Assembly: GCF_001649575.2 (NCBI RefSeq)
Contig: NC_051443.1
Coordinates: 6,029,138-6,093,137, forward strand
Length of the DNA stretch: 64,000 nucleotides
Direction: 5' to 3'
Origin: Kryptolebias marmoratus
Lineage: Eukaryota; Chordata; Actinopteri; Cyprinodontiformes; Rivulidae
The notes under the pieces were generated by a model. That model was not told the origin of the DNA. It worked only from the letters and a program-made list of their open reading frames with translations, and ran no database searches. Both the position numbers and the translations under genes were made by a program. Numbering within the stretch: the first letter of the stretch is position 1; each line of letters opens with the position of its first letter. This document shows, in pieces, positions 1-11,956 of the stretch.

Positions 1-56
1 TGTTTTACCGGAGAAGAATAATAATACACAATCGTGAAAAATCCTTACAAAAACAA

Positions 57-140
57 TAGGGTTCCCTGCTCCGCTGGGAGCAGGCGAACGGCCATGCCTT
101 GCATTGGCCGCCCGCTTGCTTCCGCGGGCTTGGAACCCTA
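57..140. repeat. Cloverleaf-like palindromic repeat segment
   Basis: A 9-bp outer stem (TAGGGTTCC at 57-65 with GGAACCCTA at 132-140) encloses three consecutive hairpins: CCTGCTCC/GGAGCAGG (65-72 with 77-84), CGGCCA/TGGCCG (89-94 with 105-110) and CCCGC/GCGGG (111-115 with 124-128). It is much more GC-rich than its surroundings and is flanked by A-rich DNA. The shape recalls a tRNA, but there is no tRNA promoter box or anticodon arm, so I read it as a dispersed repeat rather than an RNA gene. Confidence 0.5.
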
Positions 141-2290
141 ATAAACCCAAAACAATTTCAAATAAAGTTTCATATACCAAGGGGAACATCATGGCGAAAG
201 CCAAAAGGTTCCGCTTGTGAAAGCAAATCTGTTGGGCCTTACCTTGACATTCAGATGACAATTCTGAGTGCCACACAGCTGGACAGAACACACTTTTTTA
301 AAAAAAGAAAAAAAAAAAAGAATTGCGACCTTGCCACCGTGGTGGACGGGTTTGAGCACCCTCGTGACCCCAGAGACTATGTTGTCTGGGGCATTTGCCC
401 CTGGTAGGGTGTCCCATGGCAAATTGGTCTCAGGTGAGGGGTTGGACAAAGAGTGATTTTTTTAAACCTGCGATCTCTAACCTCAACTTCACCATGCTGC
501 CCATTTCACATAACTTTTTAAAAAATTATCCTGAATGACAGTGGTATTGGTGAAATTTACACCAACTCTTAAAACTGCGAAGCTGTGAATGCTTTTTTCG
601 AGTGGTTCCGGATTTTCTTATTTCTTACCTTGGCTTATGGGGCTTGGACGGGCCAAGCCCGAAAAAGAGACAGGATGCCACCTCCACATGGGCCCACCGC
701 CTGCGAGGTGCCATGTGAGCTGGGTGGCAGGCAAGGGAGGGCCCCAGGCCGTGCTGATTCCTGGCAGCATGAACTAGTTGGGGTTTGTGTATGTCATCAT
801 GAATTTATTGCATAATGCAACATCTTGTGGCTGAGGATAAAAAAAAACCTATGGGACAATAATGTAGTTAACCTTTTTATTTTTGATTAAAGAATACTAT
901 CATCAGCAGAATGATAAGAAAGTCAGGAGCAGGTGAAGTGGGGATGGCAGGCAGACCAGATAATTACAGAGCTGAGGGCAGGTGAACAGTGACACAGGAA
1001 ACACAGAAAGCAAAACTACACAAGAACCTAACTAAACACAGGAGAAGCAAGAAATAAAACAGAATTACAGAAACCTAACACAAGGAACCAAATACAAAAT
1101 AAACTCAAAAATACTTAAATTTATGACAATACCAAAAAAGTAACGTTATTCACAATCTTATTCAAGATTGTGAAATCTTGTGCTATCTGCAGTGCTCAGA
1201 ATGTGTTAAAATTGACTCTCACACCAAATTTTGGCGCAATATATGCCAAATTAACTGAGTTATACCCTTTTTTGTGCTTGATAAAGATGGCACTGGCTCT
1301 AGGCCCCCTTCATGCACAAAATTTGAAATACCTCCTTCAATGTAAGGCAATCATTTTGCTGCTGCACTCTTAGTACTCATAGTTTTTCCCATCATCTTTC
1401 CGTATACCTTCACCAATTGATACATTCACCCTGGTACGGTTGTCTTGGACCACAGCAGGATGAAATTACAGGTATCGTGTCTGAACTAGGTTGTTGCCAT
1501 GACTTTGTCACAATCATGACTGTAGCCTAGGCATGAGGCCAGCCCAGTCCTGCTTTAAATTCTCAGGTGACCAAGCCATCATAGATAGACTGCCACCACT
1601 GATATCACACTCCAACCAAGGCCTCAATGAGTGGCCACCTGACGTTAAACCACTACAACCTCGCTACAGAAGTCTTGTGCTTGCTCAAAACCATTGTGGA
1701 CCCATCAATCTCTATAACACTTAATAGGGACCCCACTTCATTCTTAATATGCACCAGAAGACCTCACCAAGACCCTGCAAAAACCATCCATATTCTGGAA
1801 AATGACACAGAACACAGAAGTAAATGGGGCCGTAAAAAGTGTGACTGACTAATTCTACACAGGGTCATAGTATAAAATCAAACTGAAAACATTTTTTGTT
1901 GAATCATTTATTTACTCTAACAATACAAACATGTTTGGTTGTTTTATTTTTTTTGTATTTCTCAAAAGTTCAAAGAGATTTGCTGTGGTGTCTGTTGTTG
2001 ACTTAGTTTCTCCACATGCAAACAAATCAACTGTCATCTTCAAGAAAACATTAATAGTTATATCAAAGGTGTTTCATTATAAACATAAAACCTAGAGGTA
2101 ATTATTTATGGTTTCATGACAAACATTACACAGAAATATTGTTTAATTTGTTTTTCTATTTTTTTTTTGCTGTTATTTACATTGTGAAACAGTTACAACA
2201 AATCCTAAAGTGACTCATGCTAATAACTGTTCAGAAGACCTTTACTTACAACAACAAACAGCATTTATAATGTATTTCAAAAGTTGTTTT
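141..2290. other. Intergenic DNA downstream of npffr2
   Basis: No exon with splice signals or recognisable protein similarity was found. The stretch holds an A-run near 300-320 and an A-rich noncoding stretch at about 890-1130. The latter resembles the stretches at 6.2-6.7 and 8.1-8.6 kb and is probably repeat-derived. The part nearest the receptor (about 1900-2364) is T-rich on this strand and may include its 3' untranslated region. Confidence 0.4.
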
Positions 2291-2291
2291 T

Positions 2292-2297
2292 TTTATT
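2292..2297 (-). terminator. npffr2: Candidate poly(A) signal of npffr2
   Basis: AATAAA on the minus strand, about 70 bases beyond the npffr2 stop codon. It is the nearest canonical signal. Other matches further downstream (for example near 1905) could extend the 3' end. Confidence 0.4.
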
Positions 2298-2364
2298 AAA
2301 CTTGGATTTATCTATGTTTTAGATGGGTCTAGGTTCTACACCATCATTGTTTTTTCTAAATCTA

Positions 2365-3250
2365 TTACACTTGTTTCAAATTCTCCATCATCATAGTTTG
2401 CTCTTTGACATCATTTTCATCTGCAAAGCACTCTTCCTCCTGATATGGGCACTTCCCATTCCCTACAATCACTGATCCAGCTCTGGAGACTGATCTGTTG
2501 GGGGCTGTTGACTGGACTGGGAGCACAGCATTCCCTCTGATCCGATGGGAGAGGGTTCTCTGGTGCACAATGTCCATGGAGCACAGCTGGAATTTAAAAG
2601 CTGCCTGAAAGCCTTTGCGAAAGTTCTCATTGAAGAAGCCGTAGATAATGGGATTGACGCTGCTGTTGAAGAAGGCTAACCAGTGAGCGAAGGGGTACAC
2701 ATAGATGTTAATGACACGGTACTGGTGTTCTGTCAAGCTGGCGTAGTCACTCAGCATCATCAGAGTCCACAGAGGCAGCCAGGACAAGACAAAAAGCAGA
2801 GCCACTACTACCAGCATCATTATCACTTTTTTCTTCTTCCTTGAAATGGTGTGACGACTGTCCATGATTTGTTTGTTATTGCCATTTCCCTCTCTGGGTA
2901 CACTTCCTCTATCCCCTGTAGGAGGAAGAGTGGTCTTGAAGAGGGTGAAACCAATGCGAGCATACATGATGACGATAAGGCTGAGAGGAGCAAGGTAGAT
3001 ATTAGCAAACAGGACAGTGGTATAGATTTTCCGCATCTCCTGACTTGGCCAATTCTCCCGGCACCAGTAAAAGGGACGAGTGTTGCTGTTGGGGCCAAGG
3101 ACAATCCTGATGGTCTGCTCCTTTGTAACCTGGAGCATGACCCCCGAAGGGCACATAATGAACACAGCCAGGACCCAGATGATGACAATAATTAGCTTTG
3201 AGGTGGCGATGGTCAGTTTCTGCCTGAATGGGTAAACAATGCAGCGAAAC
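2365..3250 (-). CDS. npffr2: npffr2 coding exon 3 (TM3 end to C-terminus)
   Basis: Acceptor TTTGTGTCAG precedes GTTTCGCTGC, completing R143 and reading FRCIVYPF. It encodes TM4-TM7 and a C-tail of about 90 residues, ending at TAA (2365-2367). The basic SRKKKK segment before TM6 is a typical intracellular loop 3 end. Confidence 0.95.
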
Positions 3251-4376
3251 CTGACACAAAGGGGGTTAAACATAGTGCATTTAAGCAATCAGGCTTTGTT
3301 TTCGTTTTTTCAGAATCCAAAATACAGATTTAACCAGAGGTCATGTAAAAGCCCTTACCTGTCAACAGCTATTGCAACCAGAGTGAACACAGACGCTGAC
3401 ACAGAAATCCCTTGAACCATTCCACTCAGCTTACACACAATGCTTCCAAATGGCCATCCTGCAGAAAGGAAAAAAGAACTGTCAATGTATAAGCATGAGA
3501 ATTTCAACCAAAAGATTTCAGAAAAAATAAATGTTGATAATGCGGCTACTGCCCAACAATTTTGTAATAATCTAAGCTCAGAAAACTATCTACATTTAGA
3601 TGTATGACCTGTATAAGACGTGTAAAGAGAACCATGATTAAAAGAAATGTTAACGTTACTACCAATGGCTCATTATGGTCACCATGATAACCGCACACCT
3701 GTGTCTGTGAAGTATGTCTGAAGAATATTGCTCCATCTTGTGTTTTGTCAGAATCTCATTGAGCTCCATTATCTTTTTCTTGTAGTTATTTGTAATTTTT
3801 GTCTATGTTGTGCAACATACCACTACAAAAGGTTATAGCACACTTTTCTCAATTGAGCTGCACGTTTTGGTGTATAATGTGCATGCTGTGCTACAAGATA
3901 CAGGACAAAAAACAAAACAGTAATAAGGATGAGTCAATGTTTTCACTTCAGCACCCTTAATAAATCACACTACAAGGTTCAATTTTACTATCTTGAAAGT
4001 CTTCCTGTGCCTTTCTGTTTTTAAAAAACTGAAACCCATTACTATTACCTGTTATAATGTTGTCCACAAGCGTGGTTGGCATGCAGAAGATGCCAACCAG
4101 CAGGTCACTGATGGCAAGATTGAGAATAAATAAATTGGTGACAGTGCGCATGTTCCTGCTGCGTAGCACAATGAAACACACCACCCCATTGCCCACCATG
4201 CACACCACAAAGATGAGCAGGTAGGACACGGTGAAGACTGCAGCTACACTGGGTTTGTGCAGGTAGAAATCCACATAGGTGATGTTCTGGTGGGTCAAAA
4301 GATCATCCTGTAATACCGAGAAGCTGGAGAGGTTCAGGTCCTCCGAGGTGGAATTAAAAGCTAGATTTTCTGTCAT
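2365..4376 (-). CDS. npffr2: Neuropeptide FF receptor 2 (GPCR), whole coding span
   Basis: Rhodopsin-class G-protein-coupled receptor for RFamide peptides at the plasma membrane. Exons 4049-4376, 3359-3458 and 2365-3250 join in frame to 437 aa, close to the usual length of the family. Visible features in order: three N-terminal N-glycosylation sequons (N8, N15, N31); TM1 with GNG (N63 = 1.50); TM2 LAISDLL (D91 = 2.50); C118 at the top of TM3; DRF (142-144) in place of DRY; ECL2 with YWCREnWP; TM6 with [13 protein letters not shown]7 [16 protein letters not shown]; and a C-tail cysteine suited to palmitoylation. The conserved WPFGS..CKL..MVQG stretch and the [13 protein letters not shown] segment point to NPFFR2 rather than NPFFR1 or other RFamide receptors. 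The family couples mainly to Gi/o. Which teleost duplicate this is cannot be told from the window. Confidence 0.93.
3359..3458 (-). CDS. npffr2: npffr2 coding exon 2 (ECL1 and TM3)
   Basis: A 100-bp exon between TTTCTGCAG and AG|GTAAGG. It encodes [16 protein letters not shown] through AIAVD and the first two bases of R143. Phases match both neighbours. It was found by splice sites and similarity, being short and open in one frame only. Confidence 0.93.
4049..4376 (-). CDS. npffr2: npffr2 coding exon 1 (N-terminus to TM2)
   Basis: The start is set at ATG 4376 ([14 protein letters not shown]) because a splice acceptor (CTTACACCTAG) lies about 10 bases upstream, so the open frame above it is intron. 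This implies a separate 5' untranslated exon. The donor is ACAG|GTAATA. It encodes the extracellular N-terminus, TM1 and TM2. Confidence 0.9.
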
Positions 4377-4399
4377 TGGGATATCTAGGTGTAAGAGAG

Positions 4400-5748
4400 A
4401 CACAAAGATGGAGACAGGTGGCTTTGTTATATCTTTGGCATGTCAGAGCTCATTTTCTGAATAAAACATCCACAGAAAGAATTGTGACACACTTCACCCC
4501 AGTGACAGCCCTGTCCTGCAGACTGAAGAGGAGAATCAAATGGTATTACATAAAATATTATAATGTCCTAAAATAAATTTATGTTTGAATTGATTCAGAC
4601 AGCATATGTCCTCCCACATTCACTAAAACAATAATGTGAATATGTGCCACAATCAGTCATCATTATTTTCTCTCGCCTCCTCTGCCTCTGTTAATGATGG
4701 GCCTTTCTGAAATCTCTGCCTTGCTTTTTCCTCTGCCTTTCATCGAGCGGCTATAAAAATGCCTCTATGTGTAATAGTGTGTGTGCCTTTCAGGGCTGCA
4801 AATAATCACATTGTAGCAAACAAAAGAAAATGCTGCACAACAATCAAGCTGTGTGCAGAATCCGGCATTTTGGGAATAAATGAGGTAATTGGTGAAGTGA
4901 GGGATAATTTCACACGTTTTTACAGAACTTCAATATATTTAGATGTAGTTACTTAAAGTCAAGTTTATCAACCTTATCAATATAGTCAGTATTTCTCCAG
5001 TTTAATACTTAAAACAACTGTCTCCATTTTATACACAGTACTTCCTGTCCAAATAAAATGATTTAATCCGCTCTAAGTATTCTGATGTCATAAAATGCAC
5101 ATTTAATAATGTTATTTAATAATTTTAAATAAGTTATTATGACCTAAATGATTGACTCTTGTCATATTCTGTATCACTCTTAGCTGCATAGTTTGTCAAA
5201 AGAGAAAATTCCTCATTAAATCCAAAATTTGCTGTAAACTGTTGAAGAACACAGCTACTGGTGCAATATTTTCAGTCAAGCTGCAGGATTATTCATGAAA
5301 TTGTTGTCTTTGAATCAGAGACTTTTAGTCATAAACTTCCTCTTCTAATTTTGTAACAATAGCATGAATAAAAACAAATGCTCAAGCCTGTTTCTAAAAT
5401 GCTGTGACATGTTAAAGAGGAACAAAAACAACTTCTGAAGATCTGTAGTGAAAGAAATATTTAAACTTATGCAAATACAAATGAGTCAGACAGCCAATTC
5501 TTTCCATTGTTGAAAAGATTAGGTTATTGTGTCCAATATGCTTTTAAAAATACTAAAAAATAAGACTAAAATGATGAACAATTAAGGCAAAAGAGATAGA
5601 GATTTTTTTTCCTAAAAATTCTTCCTTTTACTCAATTTACAGTTTAAAAACAAATCATACAGGACTTGGGCTGAAAATGAGTTGTTTCAAAATACTACAT
5701 TTAAAAAGGTCTTAAAGTTTCTCAAAGAATTGCACATTACGTTCTTAC
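4400..5748 (-). other. npffr2: Probable first intron of npffr2
   Basis: AT-rich sequence between the acceptor at the start of coding exon 1 and a strong donor (AAG|GTAAGA, GT at 5747-5748). No coding exon was seen here. Confidence 0.4.
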
Positions 5749-5990
5749 CTTAAGAAAAGCAGAATTTAAAAAGGATTCCTCACAGATGCTTTAATTCCAG
5801 ACACTTCTCTCATTCAGATGAAAAAGCAGCACACTTTTATCCCTACATGAGATCCTGTGCAACCTCTCGGCGCTCCTGCAGGCAGGGACTGCTGTAGCAC
5901 TTATAGATGACAGCGAGGAGACAAGATTCACCCGGGAGAGACGTGCTGCACGGGCTGGGAGCATCACATGTTCAGAGGCGTTATGTGAAC
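5749..5990 (-). other. npffr2: Candidate 5' untranslated exon and promoter-proximal region of npffr2
   Basis: The donor AAG|GTAAGA at 5749 would join the coding exon's upstream acceptor. The sequence above it (about 5850-5960) is more GC-rich than its surroundings and contains CCCGGG and CpGs. The 5' boundary is a guess. There is no conserved protein here. Confidence 0.35.
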
Positions 5991-6179
5991 TGAATATTAT
6001 AGTCATAATTTTTCTGCCAATAAGGGGCAAAGGTTTTGAAGTCAGATATCTGTTTCTTTGGCATCAAGTGAGTGCAGAGGAACATCACAGCCTGTAATGG
6101 ATCCAAATCAATTCTCCTTTTCAGTGATTGAATCAGCACTCATCAGGCTTGCAATGATCTCAGCTTTTGTTTTTCACTC

Positions 6180-6700
6180 CTTCAAACCAGAATTGTTTAG
6201 GTGGGAAATGTCAGGTTGGATAGGAACAAAAAAAGACCCAGAGTGCAGAAAATTAAGGTAAAAGGAACTAAATAGAAAACAACTTTAACAAATGAAACAC
6301 TGACAGGGCCGCAAAAATAATGATACAGAAACCAAACCGGAGGAGCAGATAACATAAACACAGGGAGCGAGGTACTAGAAGCAAAACAGTATGAAAGAAT
6401 GAGCAGAGGTGTGAATTGGAAGTGAGACTAGGAAAGTAAACTGGGAGGGAAGATTAAGTGCCACAGAGGTTCATGAACAAATGAAGTGTGAATGATTAAC
6501 TGAAGGTGAGGATGACACCTGAAAGTCAATGACACACGGGGAGGTAAACTAAAAATATAATGAACACAGGAAGCTGTATGGATGAAACAAGGAAAAGGCA
6601 TAGCAAAACAAATATTAACAGAATCACAAATAAATTCAAAATACAAAACAAACAGACATACCCATAGATCATGACAGTACCCACCTATCCCCTCTTTTAA
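6180..6700. repeat. A-rich noncoding repeat-like stretch
   Basis: Long run of A/G-rich sequence with phrases such as tgaacacaggaagc and atcatgacagtacccacc. Similar texture recurs at 890-1130 and 8060-8575. It probably derives from a retroelement, but I could not name the family and saw no ends. Confidence 0.3.
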
Positions 6701-6719
6701 GGACCAGTTCCCAAAGTCC

Positions 6720-7150
6720 CAGAAAGGTTTTAGGTTTGAACCAAACATGGTGATTTGATGGTCAAAATGGTCAGTTTTAGTCTCACCTGACCATAGCATT
6801 TTCTTTCACATGTTTGGCACTCTTTCATGAAGCCCAGCTCTGTCCAGCTTTCATAGTGGTCCTATAGTCAGAGCTGCTCAGCTCCATCAGGATTATATTT
6901 GGCCTCCTGGATGTTTCTCTGAGTGACATCAGACCCAGTTCATAGGTTTAGTGGATGACACTTTTTTGGCAGGTTTGCTGGTGTGACATCATCTTTACAT
7001 TTCCTAATGATGGATTTAACAGAGCTTCATGGGATGTTCAGGGTTCTGGATTATTTTTATACACTAACTCTGGTTTGTACTTCTCCACAACTTTGTCTCT
7101 GACCTGTGTGGAGAGTTCCTTGCTGTTCATCATGTGTCTTGCTTTGTGGT
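6720..7150. repeat. Degenerate noncoding transposon relic
   Basis: Sequence of the style common in fish DNA-transposon relics (catttcctaatgatggattt..., ctctgacctgtgtggagagttcc). No transposase frame survives and no terminal repeats were identified. Confidence 0.3.
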
Positions 7151-8055
7151 AGATCTTACTATTTTGAGGTAACGTGCTTGTTTTGTTTCTGGGTTCTCTC
7201 AGAACAGGTGTATAGATACTTAGGTTATCTGATGCTTAGATTGCTCACAGCTGGATCGTTTTCTACTAATTCTGTGGTAATGTCCATTGCTTCAAAGGGG
7301 AGGAATACATGCATCCACCTGTCAGTTTTATGTTTATTTAAAACAAGTTTTCTCTATTTGTCATGAATCTCATGCATTTTTTGTACAATTACAACTTAAA
7401 ATTAATTTTAAAATATATCTAAATTCCAGGTTGTAAGGCAACAAAATAGAAACAATATCAAAAGGTGAGTACTTCTGCAACCCACTGTAAATGGTGAAAG
7501 TTGCAAGGAAAGATTCATTTAACAGTTATTGGTAACTCTTTGCTGATAAATAAGCAAGATGTGATATAAGATGAGAGGAGATCGAGGTGAGAACTACCTG
7601 TGCGCAGTAATACATAATCAGTGTGCATTAAAATGCCCTTAGCACTACTTCTGTTAAAACTGAAGATCTGTATGAAGTTTGGTATTTCACAAAATTAAAT
7701 TAATCAAAAATTGATTGTTTTCCATTAAATGGCTTAGTATTAGTTAAAACGTTTTAAACTCAAAAACAGAAATCATTTGAAAAATTGTGTCCAAGCACGA
7801 AACTATTACTGATAGATTAGTTTTTCAAAGCCTATTTCTTTATTTTGTTAAACTTAATCAAACCCAATTTGTTGTTACTGCTTATGCACATAACTAAATA
7901 TTCCAAATCACAGTTTTTCTTTCATGTGTTTTTATTTACATACCATAAAAATGTGAAACAACACCTCAAATGCTAACAAAATGTATAGAATGTGCCTGAA
8001 AGGAAGGACTGTTTATGCCATTATGTCCTATTGTCTGGAATATAATAACTACACA
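7151..8055. other. Intergenic, AT-rich, nothing recognised
   Basis: Open frames here are short and without similarity or splice context. Confidence 0.4.
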
Positions 8056-8059
8056 TTGT

Positions 8060-8575
8060 CATGAACGGGGTGGAAGGAGGCGAACCCTGAGCGCAGACTC
8101 ATGTTGATTAAAAAAAAAACTAATTTATTGAGAAATAAAAGGCAAACCCAAAAACAAAGGCTGACGTGGCAGCAAAACCTAAACTAAATACAAAAACCTT
8201 AACGAACTAAACAAAACCTGAACAGACCTGAGACAAGAGATGAATCAAAGGGAGACGACGAGGCACGAGCAAAAAGGGACAGCACATCAGGGAGACAAGA
8301 GTATGACAATGAACCAGCAGGGAACTGTGGAAAGTGACTGGGTTTTAAAGGCAGAGGGTGATTAGTGGAAGTGGGCACAGGTGAGATGATTAAGGAGCTA
8401 GAGGCAGGTGTAGATGGGTGAGAAAAGGGAAGAGAGAGAGAGTGACTGAGGAGAAGTGAATGGTGGCTGAGGCACAGGGAAGAGACAACTAAATAACAAA
8501 CAATAAACTCGAACTGAAATATGAAGACAAAACATAATACAAAAACCTTACATCCTAACACACATTATGGAAAAT
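8060..8575. repeat. A-rich repeat-like stretch with GA microsatellite
   Basis: Begins near gaacggggtggaaggaggcgaaccctgagcgc and continues as purine-rich sequence with an AG run at about 8430-8443. The 120-residue minus frame across it is low-complexity Ser/Leu and is not treated as a gene. Confidence 0.35.
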
Positions 8576-9124
8576 GTAACAGTGACAGTCTAAAATAAAC
8601 CACTCCAACGTTTCTTCTCTTTATGTAAAAAACAAATATGTAAATTTCCAATGAAAAGAAATAAACTGTGACGAAATTTCATGAATATTTCAGGAGGATT
8701 AGAAACTCATGGCATTCTCTTAAGTTTTATTGGAGGTTATGCAAAACCCTTGGATGCATAAAAACCTTATACTGAACTCAGTTTCTGCCTGACTCACAGC
8801 AAATAAATAGAACCATAAAACAAACTGTCTTTTTATGAATATTAAAAGCTTTAATCACGTTTGCTCGTTAGAATATAGAGATTGTTTAAAACATCATGAG
8901 TCAACAGTCTAAATTTTACATCTGTGTGTAAATCAGAAAACACAAAAAACATCAATTGGTAAAGTTTCTATGTTTACTGATTGTTTCAGATTTCTGCTCA
9001 AGAACATACAGTTCTATAGCCTGAAGCTTTAGACTGTTAATAATTTTTCTATTTGAGAATTTATTTTTAAATGTTTTTAGAAATCTTACATTCATTTATC
9101 TCTTATATTTCAAACACTAATCCG

Positions 9125-9300
9125 AGGTCGGGTCATGAAGGCAACAGGTTCAGGAAGAAAACCCAGACCTTCCTCTCTCCAGCTCCTCCTGGGGATCCCA
9201 AGGTGTTCCCAGACCAGAGAGGTTATGTCATTTTCCCCAGCAAGCTCTAAGTCTGCTCCAGAGTCTCTACACCGTGGAAAGTGCCCGGAAAACCTCTGTA
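9125..9300 (-). mobile_element. LINE ORF2 C-terminal fragment (minus)
   Basis: Read on the minus strand it gives SGLGTPWDPQEELERGR followed by CTGTTGCCTTCATGAC. It is the same segment as in the 12.63-12.92 kb fragment but inverted. The wording matches the end of a non-LTR retrotransposon reverse transcriptase (family consensus style W-E-x-L-G-I-P). It is broken and short. Confidence 0.55.
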
Positions 9301-9539
9301 TCTTTTATAGAAAAATGATTTATATCAGAAATCAGAGTGAATTACTCAAGTGCTTAATTTGAATGATTCTAAATAATAAGCTTTGAAAGTTCCTAATCCA
9401 TAATTGCTATTACTTTGAACAAAAACAGCTATGAGGATGCTTATTTATTTAACCCTAATTCAAAAACAATAAATAAATAAATGAAAACAAAATAAAATAA
9501 AAACAGAATGCAACTAGAAGCACTCCAAAAGCACAAACC

Positions 9540-9720
9540 TCCACCAAGGCCATAGGGTCACTGTCTGCTTGGAATCTTATACAAAATTCCTGAATTTGGA
9601 TCGTGATCCGGATCAGGACCAAAAGCTAATCACTTGTTCCTTGTACCAGGTTTGACGTTTCATGAAAATCTGTGAGTAATCTTGTTCACATAAAGACAGA
9701 AAAATGCTACTGAAAACAAA
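9540..9720. repeat. Dispersed repeat fragment (gatccggatcaggacc)
   Basis: Contains tggatcgtgatccggatcaggaccaaaagctaatcacttgttcc and the following tttcatgaaaatctgtgagtaatc, the phrasing of a common fish interspersed repeat. The ends are not clear. Confidence 0.35.
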
Positions 9721-9859
9721 AACTCCTTGAATCTCATAGACTCATGTGTTATGCACAATAAAAAACATATAAAAATATCAAATGTTTAAACTAAGAAATA
9801 TAACAGTTTTTTGGCAGCAACACCTCTCAACGATGTTGGGACAAGGCCATATCCATCAT

Positions 9860-9945
9860 TTGTCTTCATAAGATGATCTTAGTTTAAAACTCTGGGAAGA
9901 AAGACAATGGGAGATAAGCCTTCCTTCAAGGAATGTTCAGCCCAC
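9860..9945 (+). repeat. R1 repeat family, terminal fragment
   Basis: Only the tail of the unit is present: agatgatcttagtttaaaactctgg, then ccttcaaggaatg. Other copies show the full unit. Confidence 0.5.
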
Positions 9946-10914
9946 ATTTTGTATATTATTTCATGCATGAAAGAATGGATTTCTGATGTCAACTGATGTT
10001 ATATTTCACCTTCATTAAAAGTATTTCATATGGCCTCTTTCAGAGTTTTACTTTTAATCATGTTTTCATTTACCTAGCAGTTGTCACAAATTAATATGCT
10101 GCAGCTTGAATACCATCATCTGTAAGATGATTGCATGTTGCTTTAAATCAATCTGCTAATCAGGATTCTGTGCAAGACAATATACTGCAATATGCCTGAA
10201 TAATGTATTACTTTATCATAGAATATTAGATCAATCCATAAATTGTGAGATACAGTCAACAAAAGAAAGAAGTTTTTCCTGATTTTCAGACCTGAGAATG
10301 ATTTAAATATGAGTATATAGGACAAACTTTTGTTCATCAGTTTTTGTAGCAGTTTTGTGGTGGTTTCTGTCACTCTGGTTGTTCCAGGATCACATTGTGT
10401 GAGGGATTAAAGTCTCACCACCACTAAACCTCAGCTGTATACTCAATGCTCTCTATTAGCTGTGCAGCTCCTGCTACAGCAACACTTTTAACATTGCGTT
10501 CCTCATACGAGCCTTAAAACAGAGGATTTTTGAAGAACTGACAGAAAACCTGAAAAACAGCAGATTAACCAAGTATAAAATGTTTTTTATCCATTTTGAA
10601 ATGTTTATAAACAAACCTATATGACCACAGTTAATGGCAAAAAAACAATTAATTTGAAGGAAATCTTGGTCTTGCTGAACTGCCTGTAATACCCTGAGGA
10701 GAAACACACTAATGGCTGCTGTGGACGGAGACACAGTGAGCAATCATTGGTTCATGCTGTGGACCCTAGAGACCACCTCATGTACGCTGTTTGTAGTTAG
10801 TTTAAAGCTCTCAGGATTAAGGGCTACCGAATAAAATCACTTTTTTTAAATGACAGAAAACCCAGGGCAGAGTTTATTAGTTTTATACAGTATTTATCAC
10901 CCACTGTCAAATGT
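9946..10914. other. Intergenic, nothing recognised
   Basis: AT-rich. Two minus frames of 76 and 89 residues (about 10.14-10.74 kb) lack similarity, splice context or composition bias. Confidence 0.35.
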
Positions 10915-11560
10915 TTTTGCTTGTGTGTGTGTGCTTGCAAGTTACCCAAAATATCTTGTAAACCACTGGGCAAATTGTAATGAAACTTTCAAAAAATAAT
11001 CATTGGACATCCATCTGTGGCTTGTTAACTTTTAGAGTCAGCTCACTTCTAGATGGCAGCCACAGCCAGGTGAGCTTACAAAACAGAAAAAATGGTTTTA
11101 ACTCTATAACAGATACTGAGTTCAGATTCGATGTAATAGTAGCTGCGATTGATCCCCAACATATTCTGAGCACTAACAGATTGTGCAAGATCTTTGTGTA
11201 AAATTCTACCATTAACTGTAAGAAGTCAACTCTGTCTGTCTGGTGAGACATCTTATGAACCACTGGATGGATTTTAATGAAATTCTCTAGAAGTAATCAA
11301 TGAATGTAAACATTTGCAGTTGATTAACTTTTGAACACAACCCAGGTCAAGATGGCCACCACTGCTCATTCTCCTTTAAAAATTCAATAAATAAATAAAT
11401 GGCTGTACAATTTTACAGTAGTTGTGATAAAATTGTGTGTGATAGTAGCTGAGAGTGATTCACAACATCTTGATATATTACATGAGAGTGTGTATACGTT
11501 TTCTTTCAGTAATTGAATAACATGACTACAACTCTGTCATTCCTCAACATATGATGACCT
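10915..11560 (+). repeat. R1 repeat family, two units
   Basis: R1 is my label for a family present about fifteen times here. A full unit runs gttagcaaaatatctcatgaacc ... gattaactttt(g)gagtcaa ... ttcaagatggccaccacagc ... tgagctaaaatttggtg ... cacatattctgagcactaac ... gatcttagtttaaaa, often ending in a palindrome like GCATTCCTTGAAGGAATG. This copy has two degenerate units, with the agatggc core near 11050 and 11350. There is no coding capacity. Confidence 0.65.
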
Positions 11561-11594
11561 TTTCTTCATATTTAAATACCAGGGTTCAGTGCAC

Positions 11595-11956
11595 GTGGCA
11601 CAGTGGAATAGTGGTTAGAGCTGTTGCCTCCCAGAAAGAAGGTTACACGATCACTTCCCGGCCTGAGGCCTTTCTGGGTGGAGTTTGCATGTTCTCCCTG
11701 TGCACACGTGGGTTTACTCCGGGTACTCCGGTTTCCTCCCACAGACCAAAAACATGCATGTTAGGGTAATTGATGACTCTAAAATTGTCCCTAGGTGTGA
11801 ATGGTTGTTTGTCTCGTTTGTCTATATGTGACCCTGCGATGGACTTGCGACCTGTCCAGGGTGTCCCCCGCCTCTCGCACAGTGACTGCTGGGGATAAGC
11901 ACCAGCTCCCCGCGACCCGGAATGGAGAAGCAGTTAAAGAAAATGGATGGATGGAT
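11595..11956 (+). mobile_element. tRNA-derived SINE with intact 12-bp target duplication
   Basis: A box TGGCACAGTGG at 11596-11606, a degenerate B box downstream, a body with gtttgcatgttctccctgtgc and gacctgtccagggtgtccccc, and a 3' end in ggatggatggat repeats. GGTTCAGTGCAC occurs directly before (11583-11594) and directly after (11957-11968) as the target-site duplication. The layout is that of a Pol III SINE mobilised by LINE machinery. Confidence 0.85.

Noticed and set aside
57..140. tRNA gene
   Set aside because: The shape is clover-like and about 84 bases, but A and B boxes, an anticodon arm and tRNA-conserved bases are missing.
2851..3195. 114-residue plus frame opposite npffr2 exon 3
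   Set aside because: Antisense shadow of the receptor's conserved coding exon.
4377..4403. Extension of npffr2 upstream to 4403 (SLLHLDIP)
   Set aside because: It would need a GTG start, and a polypyrimidine tract with CAG-type acceptor (ACACCTAG) lies exactly there, so this is intron.
8199..8561. 120-residue minus frame
   Set aside because: Ser/Leu/Pro low-complexity translation of a purine-rich repeat strand.
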